From NCBI GenBank assembly GCA_009377385.1, contig WHUD01000033.1:1-36265 (forward strand): 36,265 nucleotides of DNA, written 5' to 3'. The DNA is from Actinophytocola sp. GTDB lineage: Bacteria; Actinomycetota; Actinomycetes; Mycobacteriales; Pseudonocardiaceae. This document shows, piece after piece, positions 6,955-14,818 of the stretch; positions within the stretch are counted from its first letter, which is position 1; each line of letters begins with the position of its first letter. The notes below the pieces were generated by a model. It did no database searches, was not told the DNA's origin, and saw nothing but the letters and a program-made list of their open reading frames with translations. A program made the position numbers and the translations under genes.

Positions 6955-7910
6955 ATCGTTGCGTCAGGACCGTGCTCGCGACGGCTCTCGTCGCGCTCGT
7001 CGCCTCGTGCGCCGCCGCCGGTGAGCCGAGGTCGCTTGTCCCCGTCGTACCCGCGGAACCTCCCATGCCCCCCGGCGTCGAGCTGGCGCCTGAAGCGCCT
7101 GCCGGCGCGGATGAGGAGGACTGCGGCGACCCGACAGCGAGCCTCGCGCCGAGTGGGCTCGCGACACCGGCCGGCTCGACCATGGCCGAGATCAAAGAGC
7201 GGGGACGGCTCATCGCAGGGGTCGACCAGAACACCTACCTTTTCGGGTTTCGCGACCCGTCGACCGGCGCGCTGGAGGGCTTCGACATCGACATCGCGCG
7301 CGAGATCTCCCGTGCGCTGTTCGGTGACCCGAACCGGGTGCAGTTCAAGACGGTGAGCGTGCAGGACCGCATCACGGCACTGCAGGACGGCTCGGTCGAC
7401 ATCATGGTCTACGCCATGACCATCACCTGTGAGCGGCGCGACCAGGTGGAGTTCTCCAGCGTCTATTTCGAGGCGGGGCAACGGGTATTGGTCCGGAAGG
7501 GTTCCGGTTATTCCAGTCTGTCCGACCTTGGCGGTAAGAAGGTATGTGCACCAAAGGGGTCGACGTCGCTGGCGAACCTAGTGGCGGCCGACCCAGCGCC
7601 AGTGCCGGTCGCGGTCAACGATTTGGCCGACTGCCTACTCATGTTGCAGCAACGGCACGTCGAAGCGGTCTCGACGGACGACACCGTGCTCGCCGGGATG
7701 GCGAGCCAGGATCCGACGATCGAGGTCGTCGGCGAGACGTTCAGCAGCGAGCCGTACGGCATCGGAATACCCAAGGACAACAAGGACATGGTGCGTTATG
7801 TCAACGCTGTGCTCGAAGACGTGCGGGCTAACTCGTGGCCGGACATCTACGGCCGCTGGCTCGAGTCTGTCCTTGGCCCGGCGAGCCCGCCGTCCCCGAT
7901 CTACGAGTAA
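6951..7910 (+). CDS. glnH: GlnH-like amino-acid-binding lipoprotein
   Basis: This 319-residue solute-binding protein has a lipoprotein signal peptide, with lipobox LVASC and Cys20 as the lipid-modified residue. A Pro/Ala-rich linker (about 21-75) leads to a type II periplasmic-binding fold (about 80-305). Family signatures are visible: AGVDQNTYLFGFRDPSTGAL, GFDIDIAREIS, the central strand DIMVYAMTIT and KVCAPKGSTSLANL. In mycobacteria the orthologue binds aspartate, glutamate, asparagine and glutamine and feeds the GlnX-PknG pathway instead of an ABC importer. No permease or ATPase gene is adjacent here either, which supports a sensory role. It starts within the glnX stop codon, and pknG follows after about 20 bases. 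The exact ligand is inferred. Confidence 0.9.
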   Translation: MNRCVRTVLATALVALVASCAAAGEPRSLVPVVPAEPPMPPGVELAPEAPAGADEEDCGDPTASLAPSGLATPAGSTMAEIKERGRLIAGVDQNTYLFGFRDPSTGALEGFDIDIAREISRALFGDPNRVQFKTVSVQDRITALQDGSVDIMVYAMTITCERRDQVEFSSVYFEAGQRVLVRKGSGYSSLSDLGGKKVCAPKGSTSLANLVAADPAPVPVAVNDLADCLLMLQQRHVEAVSTDDTVLAGMASQDPTIEVVGETFSSEPYGIGIPKDNKDMVRYVNAVLEDVRANSWPDIYGRWLESVLGPASPPSPIYE

Positions 7911-7931
7911 CGCAAGGCGGGAGTGGTACTC

Positions 7932-10160
7932 ATGACGCGCTGCCCCCGTGCCGGCTGTGCGGGAACCGTCGACGAGGACGGCTTCTGCGACGTCTGCGGG
8001 CTTGAGGCGATCCCTGCCGACCACGGGTCGGAACCGCAGAGCGCGCCCGCCGAGCACTCCGGAGCGTCCCGAGGCAGCGGGGCGAGGTCATGGGCGGCTG
8101 CCTCCTCGGCGTCGAACCCGGTGTCGTCGCGGTCGGGCTCTTCCGGCAGGGGCATGCTCGGCGTCGGGCTGATCGAGGTCCCGCCGGTGCCCTACCGCGA
8201 CCCGAGCGACGTCGTGCTCGACAACCCCGTCGTGCCGGAGCGGCAGCGGTTCTGCGGCAGGTGCGGCGCCGAGGTCGGCAGGTCGCGCGGGGAACGGCAC
8301 GCCCGCGCGGAAGGATTCTGCCCCAAGTGCGGGCAGCGGTACTCGTTCGTGCCTTCGCTCAAGCCGGGACAGGTCGTCAACGACCAGTACGAGGTGCTCG
8401 GCTGCCTCGCGCACGGCGGCCTCGGCTGGATCTACCTCGCGCGGGACCAGGCGGTGTCGGGGCGCTGGGTGGTGCTCAAGGGCGTGATCGACGGCGCCGA
8501 CGCCGACGCGACGGCCGCGGCGATCGCCGAGCGGCACTTCCTCGCGAAGGTGGAGCACCCGAACATCGTCAAGATCCACAACTTCGTGCAGCACGGCGAC
8601 GAAGCGGCGAGCGTCGGCTACATCGTCATGGAGTACGTCGGCGGGCAGTCGCTGAAGGACCTGCTCAAGCAGCGCCGCTTCGAGCGCGGCCCCACCGAGT
8701 GCCTTCCCGTCGAGCAGGCTCTCGCGTACGCGATCGAGGTGCTGCGCCCGCTCGGCTACCTGCACGCCAACGGGCTGCTGTACTGCGACGTCAAGCCGGA
8801 CAACGTGATCCAGACGCAGGAACAGCTCAAGCTGATCGACCTCGGCGCAGTCCGGCACAGTGACGACGACACCGGCGCGGTCTACGGCACGGAGGGCTAC
8901 CAGGCGCCCGAGGTGTCCGATGACGGCCCTTCGCCTGCGTCCGACCTGTACGCGGTCGGCAGGATGCTCGCCGTGTTGTCGATTCCGTTCGACTTCCGCT
9001 CCGCCTACGTCGACAGGATGCCGCCGCAGGCGGAGGCGCCGCTGCTCGCCGAGCACGAGTCGCTGCGGCGGTTGCTTGCGCGGGCGTGCCACCCCGACCG
9101 GAAGCGTAGGTTCCACTCGGCCGTTGAGATGGCTGAGCAGCTCACCTGCGTGCTGCGCGAGGTCCTCGCCGCGTCTGACGGGCAGCCGAGGCCGGCGTCA
9201 TCGGCGAGCTTCGGTCCTGAGCTGGAGAGCTTCGGCACCCACACCCACGACGGCGACGTCGTCGGAACGGTTGGCGGCGCCGCGATCGCCCGCTCGCTTC
9301 CGGTGCCACGGGTTGACGGATCCGACCCTGCGGCAGGGCTGCTGACCGCGCTCGGTTCCGCAGGCCCCGCCGACCTGCTCGACGAGGTCAAGGACACCTC
9401 GCCGACGGTGGAGGTGCGGTTGCGTCGCGTGCGCGCGCACATCGAGCTCGGCGACATCGCGGCAGCGTGGTCCGAGGCGGCGGAGATGCCGGGTGACACA
9501 TGGCGGGCGCACTGGGCGAAGGGGCTCGCCGCGCTCGCCGCCGACAAGCCGGTCGACGCGAGGCGGTCGTTCGACACCGTCGTCGACCTGCTGCCAGGCG
9601 AGCTGGTCGCCAAGCTCGCGCTGGCTGCCGCCGCCGAGCTGAGCGGCGACCTCGCCGACGCGGCGCGCTACTACGGCGTCGCGTGGCGCACCGACCGGTC
9701 GCTGGTCAGCGCGGCCTTCGGACTGGCGCGTGTGCTGCTTGCTGACGGCGCGCGGGTCGACGCCGTCGCGGTGCTCGGTTCGGTGCCGACGACGTCCGCG
9801 CACTACGTCGCCGCGCAGGAAGCTGCGGTGCGCGCGGTCGCGACAACGCGGAACCCGGTGTCGCTTGCCTCGACGGAGCTGGTCGCCTCAGGTCAGCGCC
9901 TCGGCGCGATCGAGATCGGTGAGGCGCGCAGGGCACGGCTTGAGGCAGAGCTGCTCGAGACCGCACTCAGGCGCGCGCTCGGCGACGGTCCCGCCGCGCC
10001 GGACGGCTCGCGGGTGCTCGGCTGCCGGCTCGAGGAGGACGACTTGCGGCTCGGGCTTGAGCAGCGCTATCGCACCCTCGCGCGGCACTCCGCGAGTGTG
10101 CTCGAGCGGTACTCCTATGTGGACCGCGCCAATCAGGTGCGCCCGTGGACGTGGGTGTGA
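7932..10160 (+). CDS. pknG: Serine/threonine protein kinase PknG
   Basis: This 742-residue soluble kinase has the PknG layout. A rubredoxin-like metal site comes first (Cys108, 111, 130, 133 in FCGRCG and FCPKCG). The kinase domain follows (about 150-380) with glycine loop LAHGGLGWIYLARD, Lys183 in VVLKG, YCDVKPDNVI replacing the usual HRD loop, and DLG replacing DFG. A C-terminal TPR region (about 440-740) completes it. An additional N-terminal zinc ribbon (Cys4, 9, 19, 22) precedes a disordered Ser/Gly/Ala linker. PknG controls central nitrogen and carbon metabolism through GarA/OdhI in relatives. I chose ATG 7932 with GGGAG 8 bases upstream over the GTG at 7923. The PP2C gene starts one base after the stop. 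Confidence 0.95.
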   Translation: MTRCPRAGCAGTVDEDGFCDVCGLEAIPADHGSEPQSAPAEHSGASRGSGARSWAAASSASNPVSSRSGSSGRGMLGVGLIEVPPVPYRDPSDVVLDNPVVPERQRFCGRCGAEVGRSRGERHARAEGFCPKCGQRYSFVPSLKPGQVVNDQYEVLGCLAHGGLGWIYLARDQAVSGRWVVLKGVIDGADADATAAAIAERHFLAKVEHPNIVKIHNFVQHGDEAASVGYIVMEYVGGQSLKDLLKQRRFERGPTECLPVEQALAYAIEVLRPLGYLHANGLLYCDVKPDNVIQTQEQLKLIDLGAVRHSDDDTGAVYGTEGYQAPEVSDDGPSPASDLYAVGRMLAVLSIPFDFRSAYVDRMPPQAEAPLLAEHESLRRLLARACHPDRKRRFHSAVEMAEQLTCVLREVLAASDGQPRPASSASFGPELESFGTHTHDGDVVGTVGGAAIARSLPVPRVDGSDPAAGLLTALGSAGPADLLDEVKDTSPTVEVRLRRVRAHIELGDIAAAWSEAAEMPGDTWRAHWAKGLAALAADKPVDARRSFDTVVDLLPGELVAKLALAAAAELSGDLADAARYYGVAWRTDRSLVSAAFGLARVLLADGARVDAVAVLGSVPTTSAHYVAAQEAAVRAVATTRNPVSLASTELVASGQRLGAIEIGEARRARLEAELLETALRRALGDGPAAPDGSRVLGCRLEEDDLRLGLEQRYRTLARHSASVLERYSYVDRANQVRPWTWV

Positions 10161-10161
10161 C

Positions 10162-11172
10162 ATGGCGCAGCGCTGTTCCTCGTGCAGGGAGCCGGTCTGG
10201 CCAGATGACGCCTACTGCGAGGCGTGCGGTCAGCGACTCACCGGCTCGCAGGTGGTGGCGCTGACGCGCAAGACCCCGGCTGGCGGACCGGTGCTCGTGC
10301 AGTCGGACGAGTGCGTGTTCTGCCACCACCAGGTGATCGACGACGGGTTCTGCGTGCGGTGCGGGCGGCAGCAGCCGGACCCGAGGGACCGCATGGAGTG
10401 CGACCTCGGGTCGGTGTGTGGCATCAGCGATCGGGGCGTGCTCCGTGACCGCAACGCCGATGCCATGGCGTTCGGCTGGGCTGGCGCGACCGGCGACCCC
10501 GCCACGATCGTCGCCGTCGTCTGCGATGGTGTGGGGTCGACGCCCAAGTCCGACCTCGCCGCCCAGGTCGCCGCGGACAGCGCGACCGAGGAGCTGCTGC
10601 GCTGCGTCGTCGAGGGCGTCGCGGCGCGGGAGGCATCGATGCTGGCCACCGCGGCCGCGTGGAAGGCCGTCGCTGCCCTGCCAGGCGACGGCGCGCCGTC
10701 GACGACGCTCGTCTCGGCCATCGTGACGACGTCCGAGGTCACCGTCGCCTGGCTCGGCGACAGCAGGGCGTACTGGCTCTCGGTGGACGGCACGCATGCG
10801 GAGACCCCGGCTGATGGCGACACCGTGCGCGGCTCCACGTGCCTGACGGTGGACCACACCGAGCGCAACACGCTGCTCAACGAGGGCCTCGCCGCGCGGC
10901 ACACGCTCACCCGGTGGGTCGGCGCCGACGCCATCGACATGGAACCGCAGGTCATCACCGTCCGCCCCACTGGTCAGGGCAGCATCCTGCTGTGCAGCGA
11001 CGGGCTGTGGGGTTATTTCACCGACACGGGCGTGCTCGCGACGCGCGTGCTCTCCTGGGCGTCGACGTACCACGTCGTCAACAGCCTCGTCGACAACGCC
11101 ATCGAGTGCGGCGGGCGGGACAACATCACCGGTGTGATCGTGCCGTTCCCACCGGCGGTGGTCTCACCATGA
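10162..11172 (+). CDS. PP2C-type protein phosphatase with N-terminal zinc ribbons
   Basis: This 336-residue protein starts with two CxxC zinc-ribbon-like modules (CSSC and CEACG; CVFC and CVRCGR; residues about 5-73). A PP2C/PPM phosphatase domain follows (about 80-325). Metal-binding PP2C motifs are visible: VVCDGVGSTPKSDLAAQ, VTVAWLGDSRAYWL with the GDSR motif, LLCSDGLWGYF and GGRDNITGVIV. PPM enzymes remove phosphate from Ser/Thr residues. Lying one base behind pknG and sharing zinc ribbons with it, this is the natural antagonist of that kinase or its partner. No membrane segment is seen, so it is cytoplasmic. ATG 10162 is used because the ribbon begins there. The stop overlaps the VWA gene start (ATGA). 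Confidence 0.9.
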   Translation: MAQRCSSCREPVWPDDAYCEACGQRLTGSQVVALTRKTPAGGPVLVQSDECVFCHHQVIDDGFCVRCGRQQPDPRDRMECDLGSVCGISDRGVLRDRNADAMAFGWAGATGDPATIVAVVCDGVGSTPKSDLAAQVAADSATEELLRCVVEGVAAREASMLATAAAWKAVAALPGDGAPSTTLVSAIVTTSEVTVAWLGDSRAYWLSVDGTHAETPADGDTVRGSTCLTVDHTERNTLLNEGLAARHTLTRWVGADAIDMEPQVITVRPTGQGSILLCSDGLWGYFTDTGVLATRVLSWASTYHVVNSLVDNAIECGGRDNITGVIVPFPPAVVSP

Positions 11173-12443
11173 CCGCTCCGACCTTCACCGTCGACGTCGC
11201 ACACAACAAGCACCTCGCCCGTGGCACCGCGGAGGTGGACGCGATCATCACCGTCACGGCGACCGACGCCGATGCGGGGACGTCGCACGCCGCCGTCGTC
11301 ATCATGCTGGACACCTCGGCGTCGATGTTCCGCCCGAGCAAGCTCGCCGCTGCCCGGCGCGCGGCCTGCGCCGCGATCGACGCGCTCCGCGACGGCACGG
11401 CGTTCGCGGTGCTCGCGGGCACCGATCACGCCGAGATGGTGTACCCGGAGGAGCGGCGGCTCGCCGTCGCGGATGACGACACGCGAGCGGACGCGCGGCA
11501 GGCGATCAAGGGCATCTCGGCGCAGGGCGGCACCGCGATGAGCCGGTGGCTGTGGCTCGCTGATGAGCTGTTCTCCAGCAGTCGTTGCGAGGTCAAGCAC
11601 GGCATCCTGCTCACGGACGGCCGCAACACCTCGGAGCCCGCCGATGACCTCGCCAAAGCGCTCGCACGGCTGCGCGGCCGGTTCACCTGCACCTGCCGAG
11701 GGGTCGGCACCGACTGGGAGGTCCGTGAGCTGCGGCAGATCGCCGACGCGCTGCTCGGCGACGTCGACATCGTCGCGGAACCCGCCGAGTTGGCCGCTGA
11801 CTTCTGCGAGATCGCCGCGCGGGCGATGCGCAAGAGCGTCCCCGACGTCGCGTTGCGGCTGTGGACACCGCAGCACTCGGAGGTCACCGAACTGCGGCAG
11901 GTCGACCCGTCGGTCGCGGACCTGACCGAGCACGGTCAGCGCTCGCAGCAGCAGGCGATCGACTTCCCAACCGGGGCGTGGGAGCAGGAGACCCGCGCCT
12001 ACCACGCCAGAATCTCGATGCGACCTGGCGGGATCGGCGAGCGGATGCTGGTGTGCCGCGCGAGCATCGTCGGCGGTGGCACGCAGTCCAAGCCGGGCAA
12101 GGTCGTCGTCAGCTGGACGGACGACTCAGGGCGCTACGGCATCATCGACCCGACTGTCGCCCACTACACCGGGCAGGAGGAGCTCGCGGAGGCCATTCAG
12201 GATGGACTCGCAGCGCGCCGGGATGGCGACATCGAGACGGCGACAGGGAAGCTAGGCCGCGCGGTGGCGCTCGCGAACGAGTCGGGCCACGCTGAGGCGT
12301 CCCGGCTGCTGTCCAAAGTGGTGGACGTCGAGGACGCCGTCACCGGCAAGGTGCACCTGAAGCAGAAAGTGTCCGCCCTCGACGAGATGACCCTGGACAC
12401 CCGGTCGGTGGTGACCTCCCGGATGCGCCCCTCCGGCACGTGA
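11169..12443 (+). CDS. VWA-domain protein, last gene of the PknG operon
   Basis: This 424-residue protein carries a von Willebrand factor A domain at about residues 42-220. The complete MIDAS is present: Asp48, Ser50 and Ser52 in LDTSAS, Thr122 in GGTAMS and Asp150 in LLTDGRN. A beta-rich middle part and a helical C-terminus (about 330-424) follow. No signal peptide or transmembrane helix is seen, so it is cytoplasmic and may act as a metal-dependent scaffold. VWA proteins next to PP2C phosphatases and FHA or kinase genes occur in bacterial phosphorylation modules. Its start lies inside the PP2C stop codon, so it is translationally coupled to the phosphatase. A 21-nt repeat array begins 13 bases after the stop. 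Confidence 0.85.
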   Translation: MTAPTFTVDVAHNKHLARGTAEVDAIITVTATDADAGTSHAAVVIMLDTSASMFRPSKLAAARRAACAAIDALRDGTAFAVLAGTDHAEMVYPEERRLAVADDDTRADARQAIKGISAQGGTAMSRWLWLADELFSSSRCEVKHGILLTDGRNTSEPADDLAKALARLRGRFTCTCRGVGTDWEVRELRQIADALLGDVDIVAEPAELAADFCEIAARAMRKSVPDVALRLWTPQHSEVTELRQVDPSVADLTEHGQRSQQQAIDFPTGAWEQETRAYHARISMRPGGIGERMLVCRASIVGGGTQSKPGKVVVSWTDDSGRYGIIDPTVAHYTGQEELAEAIQDGLAARRDGDIETATGKLGRAVALANESGHAEASRLLSKVVDVEDAVTGKVHLKQKVSALDEMTLDTRSVVTSRMRPSGT

Positions 12444-12444
12444 G

Positions 12445-12540
12445 CCGTCCGGGAGCGCCGTGTCCCCCGTCCGGGACGCCGTGTCCCCCGTTCCCGACGC
12501 CGTGTTCCCCGTCCGGGACGCCGTGTTCGTCGTTCCCGAC
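12445..12540 (+). repeat. 21-nt degenerate tandem repeat, locus A (4 units)
   Basis: Four contiguous 21-base units lie at 12456-12476, 12477-12497, 12498-12518 and 12519-12539. They are preceded by a half unit CCGTCCGGGA at 12445-12454. Each unit starts CGCCGTGTYC and ends CCGGGA or CCCGA. Units 1-2 have GTGTCCCCC, unit 3 GTGTTCCCC and unit 4 GTGTTCGTC. The array fills the space between the convergent VWA and acyl-CoA synthetase genes. GTCCC and GGGAC elements within and between units could pair into small alternative hairpins. Confidence 0.85.
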
Positions 12541-12552
12541 ACACATCGGCGC

Positions 12553-14091
12553 TCAGACCCGCCCCCGCAGCGCCTTCCGGTCGAGCTTGCCGACGCTGGT
12601 CAGCGGGAGCTGGTCCAGGATGTGGATAACCCGTGGATACTTGCTGCCAGCCAGCTTCGTCTTGGCGAACGCGATCAGTTCCTCCTCGGTCGCCTCCGCA
12701 CCCGGCGTCAGTGACACGAACGCGACGACCTCCTCGCCGACCACGTCGTGCCGTTGCCCGACAACGCCCGCCATCGCGACCGCGGGGTGCTCGACAAGGA
12801 TGTCCTCGACGTCACGCGGATACACGTTGAATCCGTTGCGGATGATGAGGTCCTTCTTACGGTCCACAATGGCCAGGAACCCTTCGTCGTCCAACCGTCC
12901 GATGTCGCCGGTGAACAGCCAGCCGTCGCGCAGCGCCGCATCGGTGGCGTCAGGCGCGTTGCGGTAGCCGCGCATGACGCCTTCCGCGCGCACGGTCACC
13001 TCGCCGTCGCTCCCTGTCGGCACCGGCTGGCCGTCCTCGTCGACGATGCGGACCTCGTAGCCAGGGATCGGTGGGCCGACACTGCCGATCTTGCGCCGCC
13101 CGGGTGGGTTGGCCGACACGACGCCGCCGCTCTCGGTGCAGCCGTAGCCCTCAAGCACCTGCATGCCGGGGATCCGCTGCTCCAGTGTGTCGATGGTTTC
13201 CCGTGCGAGCGGCGCTGCGCCGATGTTGAGGTAGCGCAGGCTGGACAGGTCGGCGTCCTCAAGCTGTTGGGTGAGCAGCAGTTGTGCCATGGCTGGCACC
13301 AGCGGGCCACGCTCGATGCGGTGCTGCTCGGCGAGGCTGATCCACTGGCCGGGGTCGAACCAGCGCATCAACACCGCGAGCCCCGGCTCGGGCGCGTGCA
13401 TCCCGCCGACGGTGACGATCATGCCGAATGCGTGCGAGATCGGCAGCGGGTTGAGTGCTCGGACCAGGCCGGGCACGTATGAGGCGTCATGTGCGCTTCG
13501 GCCGCAATACCAGAGGTTGCGGTGGCTCAGTTCGACACCCTTCGACCTGCCGGTGGTGCCACCGGTGTACATCAACGCGGCCAGGTCGGCCTCGTCCCGG
13601 TCGACGACGGCGATCGCATCGGACGATTCCAGCGCATCGAACGCCGTGACGCTGAAATCGTCCGGCCGCTGCGCGTCGTGGGACTCCGCGACGACGATGT
13701 GCGGCGTGGTGTCGAGCTCGCTCGCCGCCTCGACGACCTTCGGGACGAAATCCCCGGTCGTGACAACGGCTTTCGCGCCGGAGTCAATGAGCACGTGCCG
13801 CAGCTCTGGTGCGGTCAGCAGGAAGACGACCGGCGTCACCACCGCGCCCATCCGCCAGATCGCGTTGTACACCACCGGAACCTCGGGGCAGTTCGCCATC
13901 ATGACGACGACCCGGTCGCCCGGCTCGACGCCGATCTCGCGCAGTCCGCCCGCGACGCGACGAGCACGGTCGAGGAGTTCGGCCGCGTGCCAGGTGCGGC
14001 CTTCGAAGATGAGCGACTCGTGGTCGCCGTTGCGATCGAGCGACTCTTCGGAGAGAGCGCCGAGGTGTACCGAGGTCGCGGCCGTGCTCAT
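12553..14091 (-). CDS. AMP-dependent acyl-CoA synthetase/ligase
   Basis: This 512-residue ANL-superfamily enzyme activates a carboxylic acid with ATP and CoA via an acyl-adenylate. Visible motifs are the P-loop YTGGTTGRSKGVELSH, the adenylate motif GYGCTESGG, the hinge DRKKDLIIRNGFNVYPRDVE and the catalytic C-terminal Lys in SVGKLDRKAL. The length is normal. Start ATG 14091 has GGAGG 8 bases upstream; an in-frame codon at 14115 is less likely. It is divergent from the ABC transporter operon, and both promoters carry the same TACC-N4-GGTA element, so it probably activates the imported compound. A medium-chain, aromatic or alicyclic acid is plausible, but the substrate cannot be read from the sequence. 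Confidence 0.92.
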   Translation of the reverse strand: MSTAATSVHLGALSEESLDRNGDHESLIFEGRTWHAAELLDRARRVAGGLREIGVEPGDRVVVMMANCPEVPVVYNAIWRMGAVVTPVVFLLTAPELRHVLIDSGAKAVVTTGDFVPKVVEAASELDTTPHIVVAESHDAQRPDDFSVTAFDALESSDAIAVVDRDEADLAALMYTGGTTGRSKGVELSHRNLWYCGRSAHDASYVPGLVRALNPLPISHAFGMIVTVGGMHAPEPGLAVLMRWFDPGQWISLAEQHRIERGPLVPAMAQLLLTQQLEDADLSSLRYLNIGAAPLARETIDTLEQRIPGMQVLEGYGCTESGGVVSANPPGRRKIGSVGPPIPGYEVRIVDEDGQPVPTGSDGEVTVRAEGVMRGYRNAPDATDAALRDGWLFTGDIGRLDDEGFLAIVDRKKDLIIRNGFNVYPRDVEDILVEHPAVAMAGVVGQRHDVVGEEVVAFVSLTPGAEATEEELIAFAKTKLAGSKYPRVIHILDQLPLTSVGKLDRKALRGRV

Positions 14092-14121
14092 AGAGAAATC
14101 CTCCGTCACCAGCAATTTTAT

Positions 14122-14133
14122 TACCGATTGGTA
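14122..14133. promoter_or_regulatory. TACC-N4-GGTA operator (acyl-CoA synthetase side)
   Basis: TACCGATTGGTA has palindromic half sites TACC and GGTA around four bases. On the minus strand it immediately follows the proposed -10 box (14139-14134), so a bound repressor would block initiation. It has an exact architectural counterpart at 14195-14206. Confidence 0.6.
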
Positions 14134-14162
14134 GGAATACCGGAGGTCTAGTGATCGGTCAA
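14134..14162 (-). promoter_or_regulatory. Sigma-70-type promoter of the acyl-CoA synthetase gene
   Basis: On the minus strand TTGACC (14162-14157) and TATTCC (14139-14134) are separated by exactly 17 bases, placing transcription start near 14127 inside the operator, about 36 bases before the ATG. The support is the mirrored match to the transporter promoter. Confidence 0.55.
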
Positions 14163-14165
14163 GAG

Positions 14166-14194
14166 TTGACGTGGGTCACACAGGTTGCTATTTC
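14166..14194 (+). promoter_or_regulatory. Sigma-70-type promoter of the ABC transporter operon
   Basis: TTGACG (14166-14171) and TATTTC (14189-14194) are separated by 17 bases. Its -35 box is only three bases from that of the divergent promoter. The arrangement -35, N17, -10, operator is the same on both sides. Confidence 0.55.
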
Positions 14195-14206
14195 TACCTA
14201 CGGGTA
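14195..14206. promoter_or_regulatory. TACC-N4-GGTA operator (transporter side)
   Basis: TACCTACGGGTA begins at the base after the -10 hexamer of the transporter promoter and is followed by AAAATTG; the opposite operator is followed by ATAAAATTG. The TetR-family protein encoded at the end of this operon is the obvious candidate to bind both sites. Confidence 0.6.
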
Positions 14207-14230
14207 AAAATTGAGTCAGGGAGAGCGGCG

Positions 14231-14818
14231 ATGTCCCCACGTGACGTAGCTCCGACGCCCACAGCGACCGAGGACCGGCCGCGCCTGATCGACCCCGATG
14301 CCCGATTCGCCCACCTTCCCCGCCCGAGCTACGATCCGGACGTCACCGGCGTCAGAACCGGCGCGGCGGTCACATTGTCGCTGGTCGGCGGGGCCCTCGT
14401 CGCGTTGTCGCGGTTCGGCGCATGGCTGCGTGTCACCCACGTGCCGTTCGAGGGCGCGCGGCCAAGGATCCTGTACGAAGCGCTGGGATTCGACCTCAGC
14501 CTCGGCGCGTGGGTCGCGCCGCTCGGCGCCGCCGCCGTCATCGCAGCCCGCGCGTGGCATCGCGGCCGACGGCTGCTGCGCCGGACCGCACACGGTGTCG
14601 TGCTGACGGCCGCGGCCGTCACCGGCGTCGCGCTTCTGCTGCTGCAGGGCAGGATCGACGACGCCACGGCGCAGGCGATCGAACGGGCTGGCTTCTTCGA
14701 CCTCACCGTCGGCGTCGGCTGGGGCGCGTGGGCGGCCGTGGTCGGCGCCGCCGTGCTGCTGCTCGCCAGCGCCTGCGCCGCGCTGAGCGCTTCCGGCTAT
14801 GACGAGAGGAGCCGATGA
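14231..14818 (+). CDS. Membrane protein of unknown function, first gene of transport operon
   Basis: I do not recognise this 195-residue protein. After a hydrophilic N-terminus of about 40 residues it has four hydrophobic segments, roughly 43-64, 88-107, 120-140 and 157-182 (GWGAWAAVVGAAVLLLASAC), so it is an integral membrane protein with both ends probably inside. It lacks transporter or enzyme signatures. ATG 14231 with GGGAG upstream is preferred to an in-frame codon at 14171, which lies inside the proposed promoter and would add residues without homology. It is translationally coupled to the binding-protein gene (ATGATG overlaps its TGA) and may be an accessory subunit of that uptake system. 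Confidence 0.75.
   Translation: MSPRDVAPTPTATEDRPRLIDPDARFAHLPRPSYDPDVTGVRTGAAVTLSLVGGALVALSRFGAWLRVTHVPFEGARPRILYEALGFDLSLGAWVAPLGAAAVIAARAWHRGRRLLRRTAHGVVLTAAAVTGVALLLLQGRIDDATAQAIERAGFFDLTVGVGWGAWAAVVGAAVLLLASACAALSASGYDERSR

Noticed and set aside
8088-9116. 342-residue frame antisense to pknG
   Set aside because: A shadow of the kinase gene with skewed Arg/Val/His composition and no recognisable domain.
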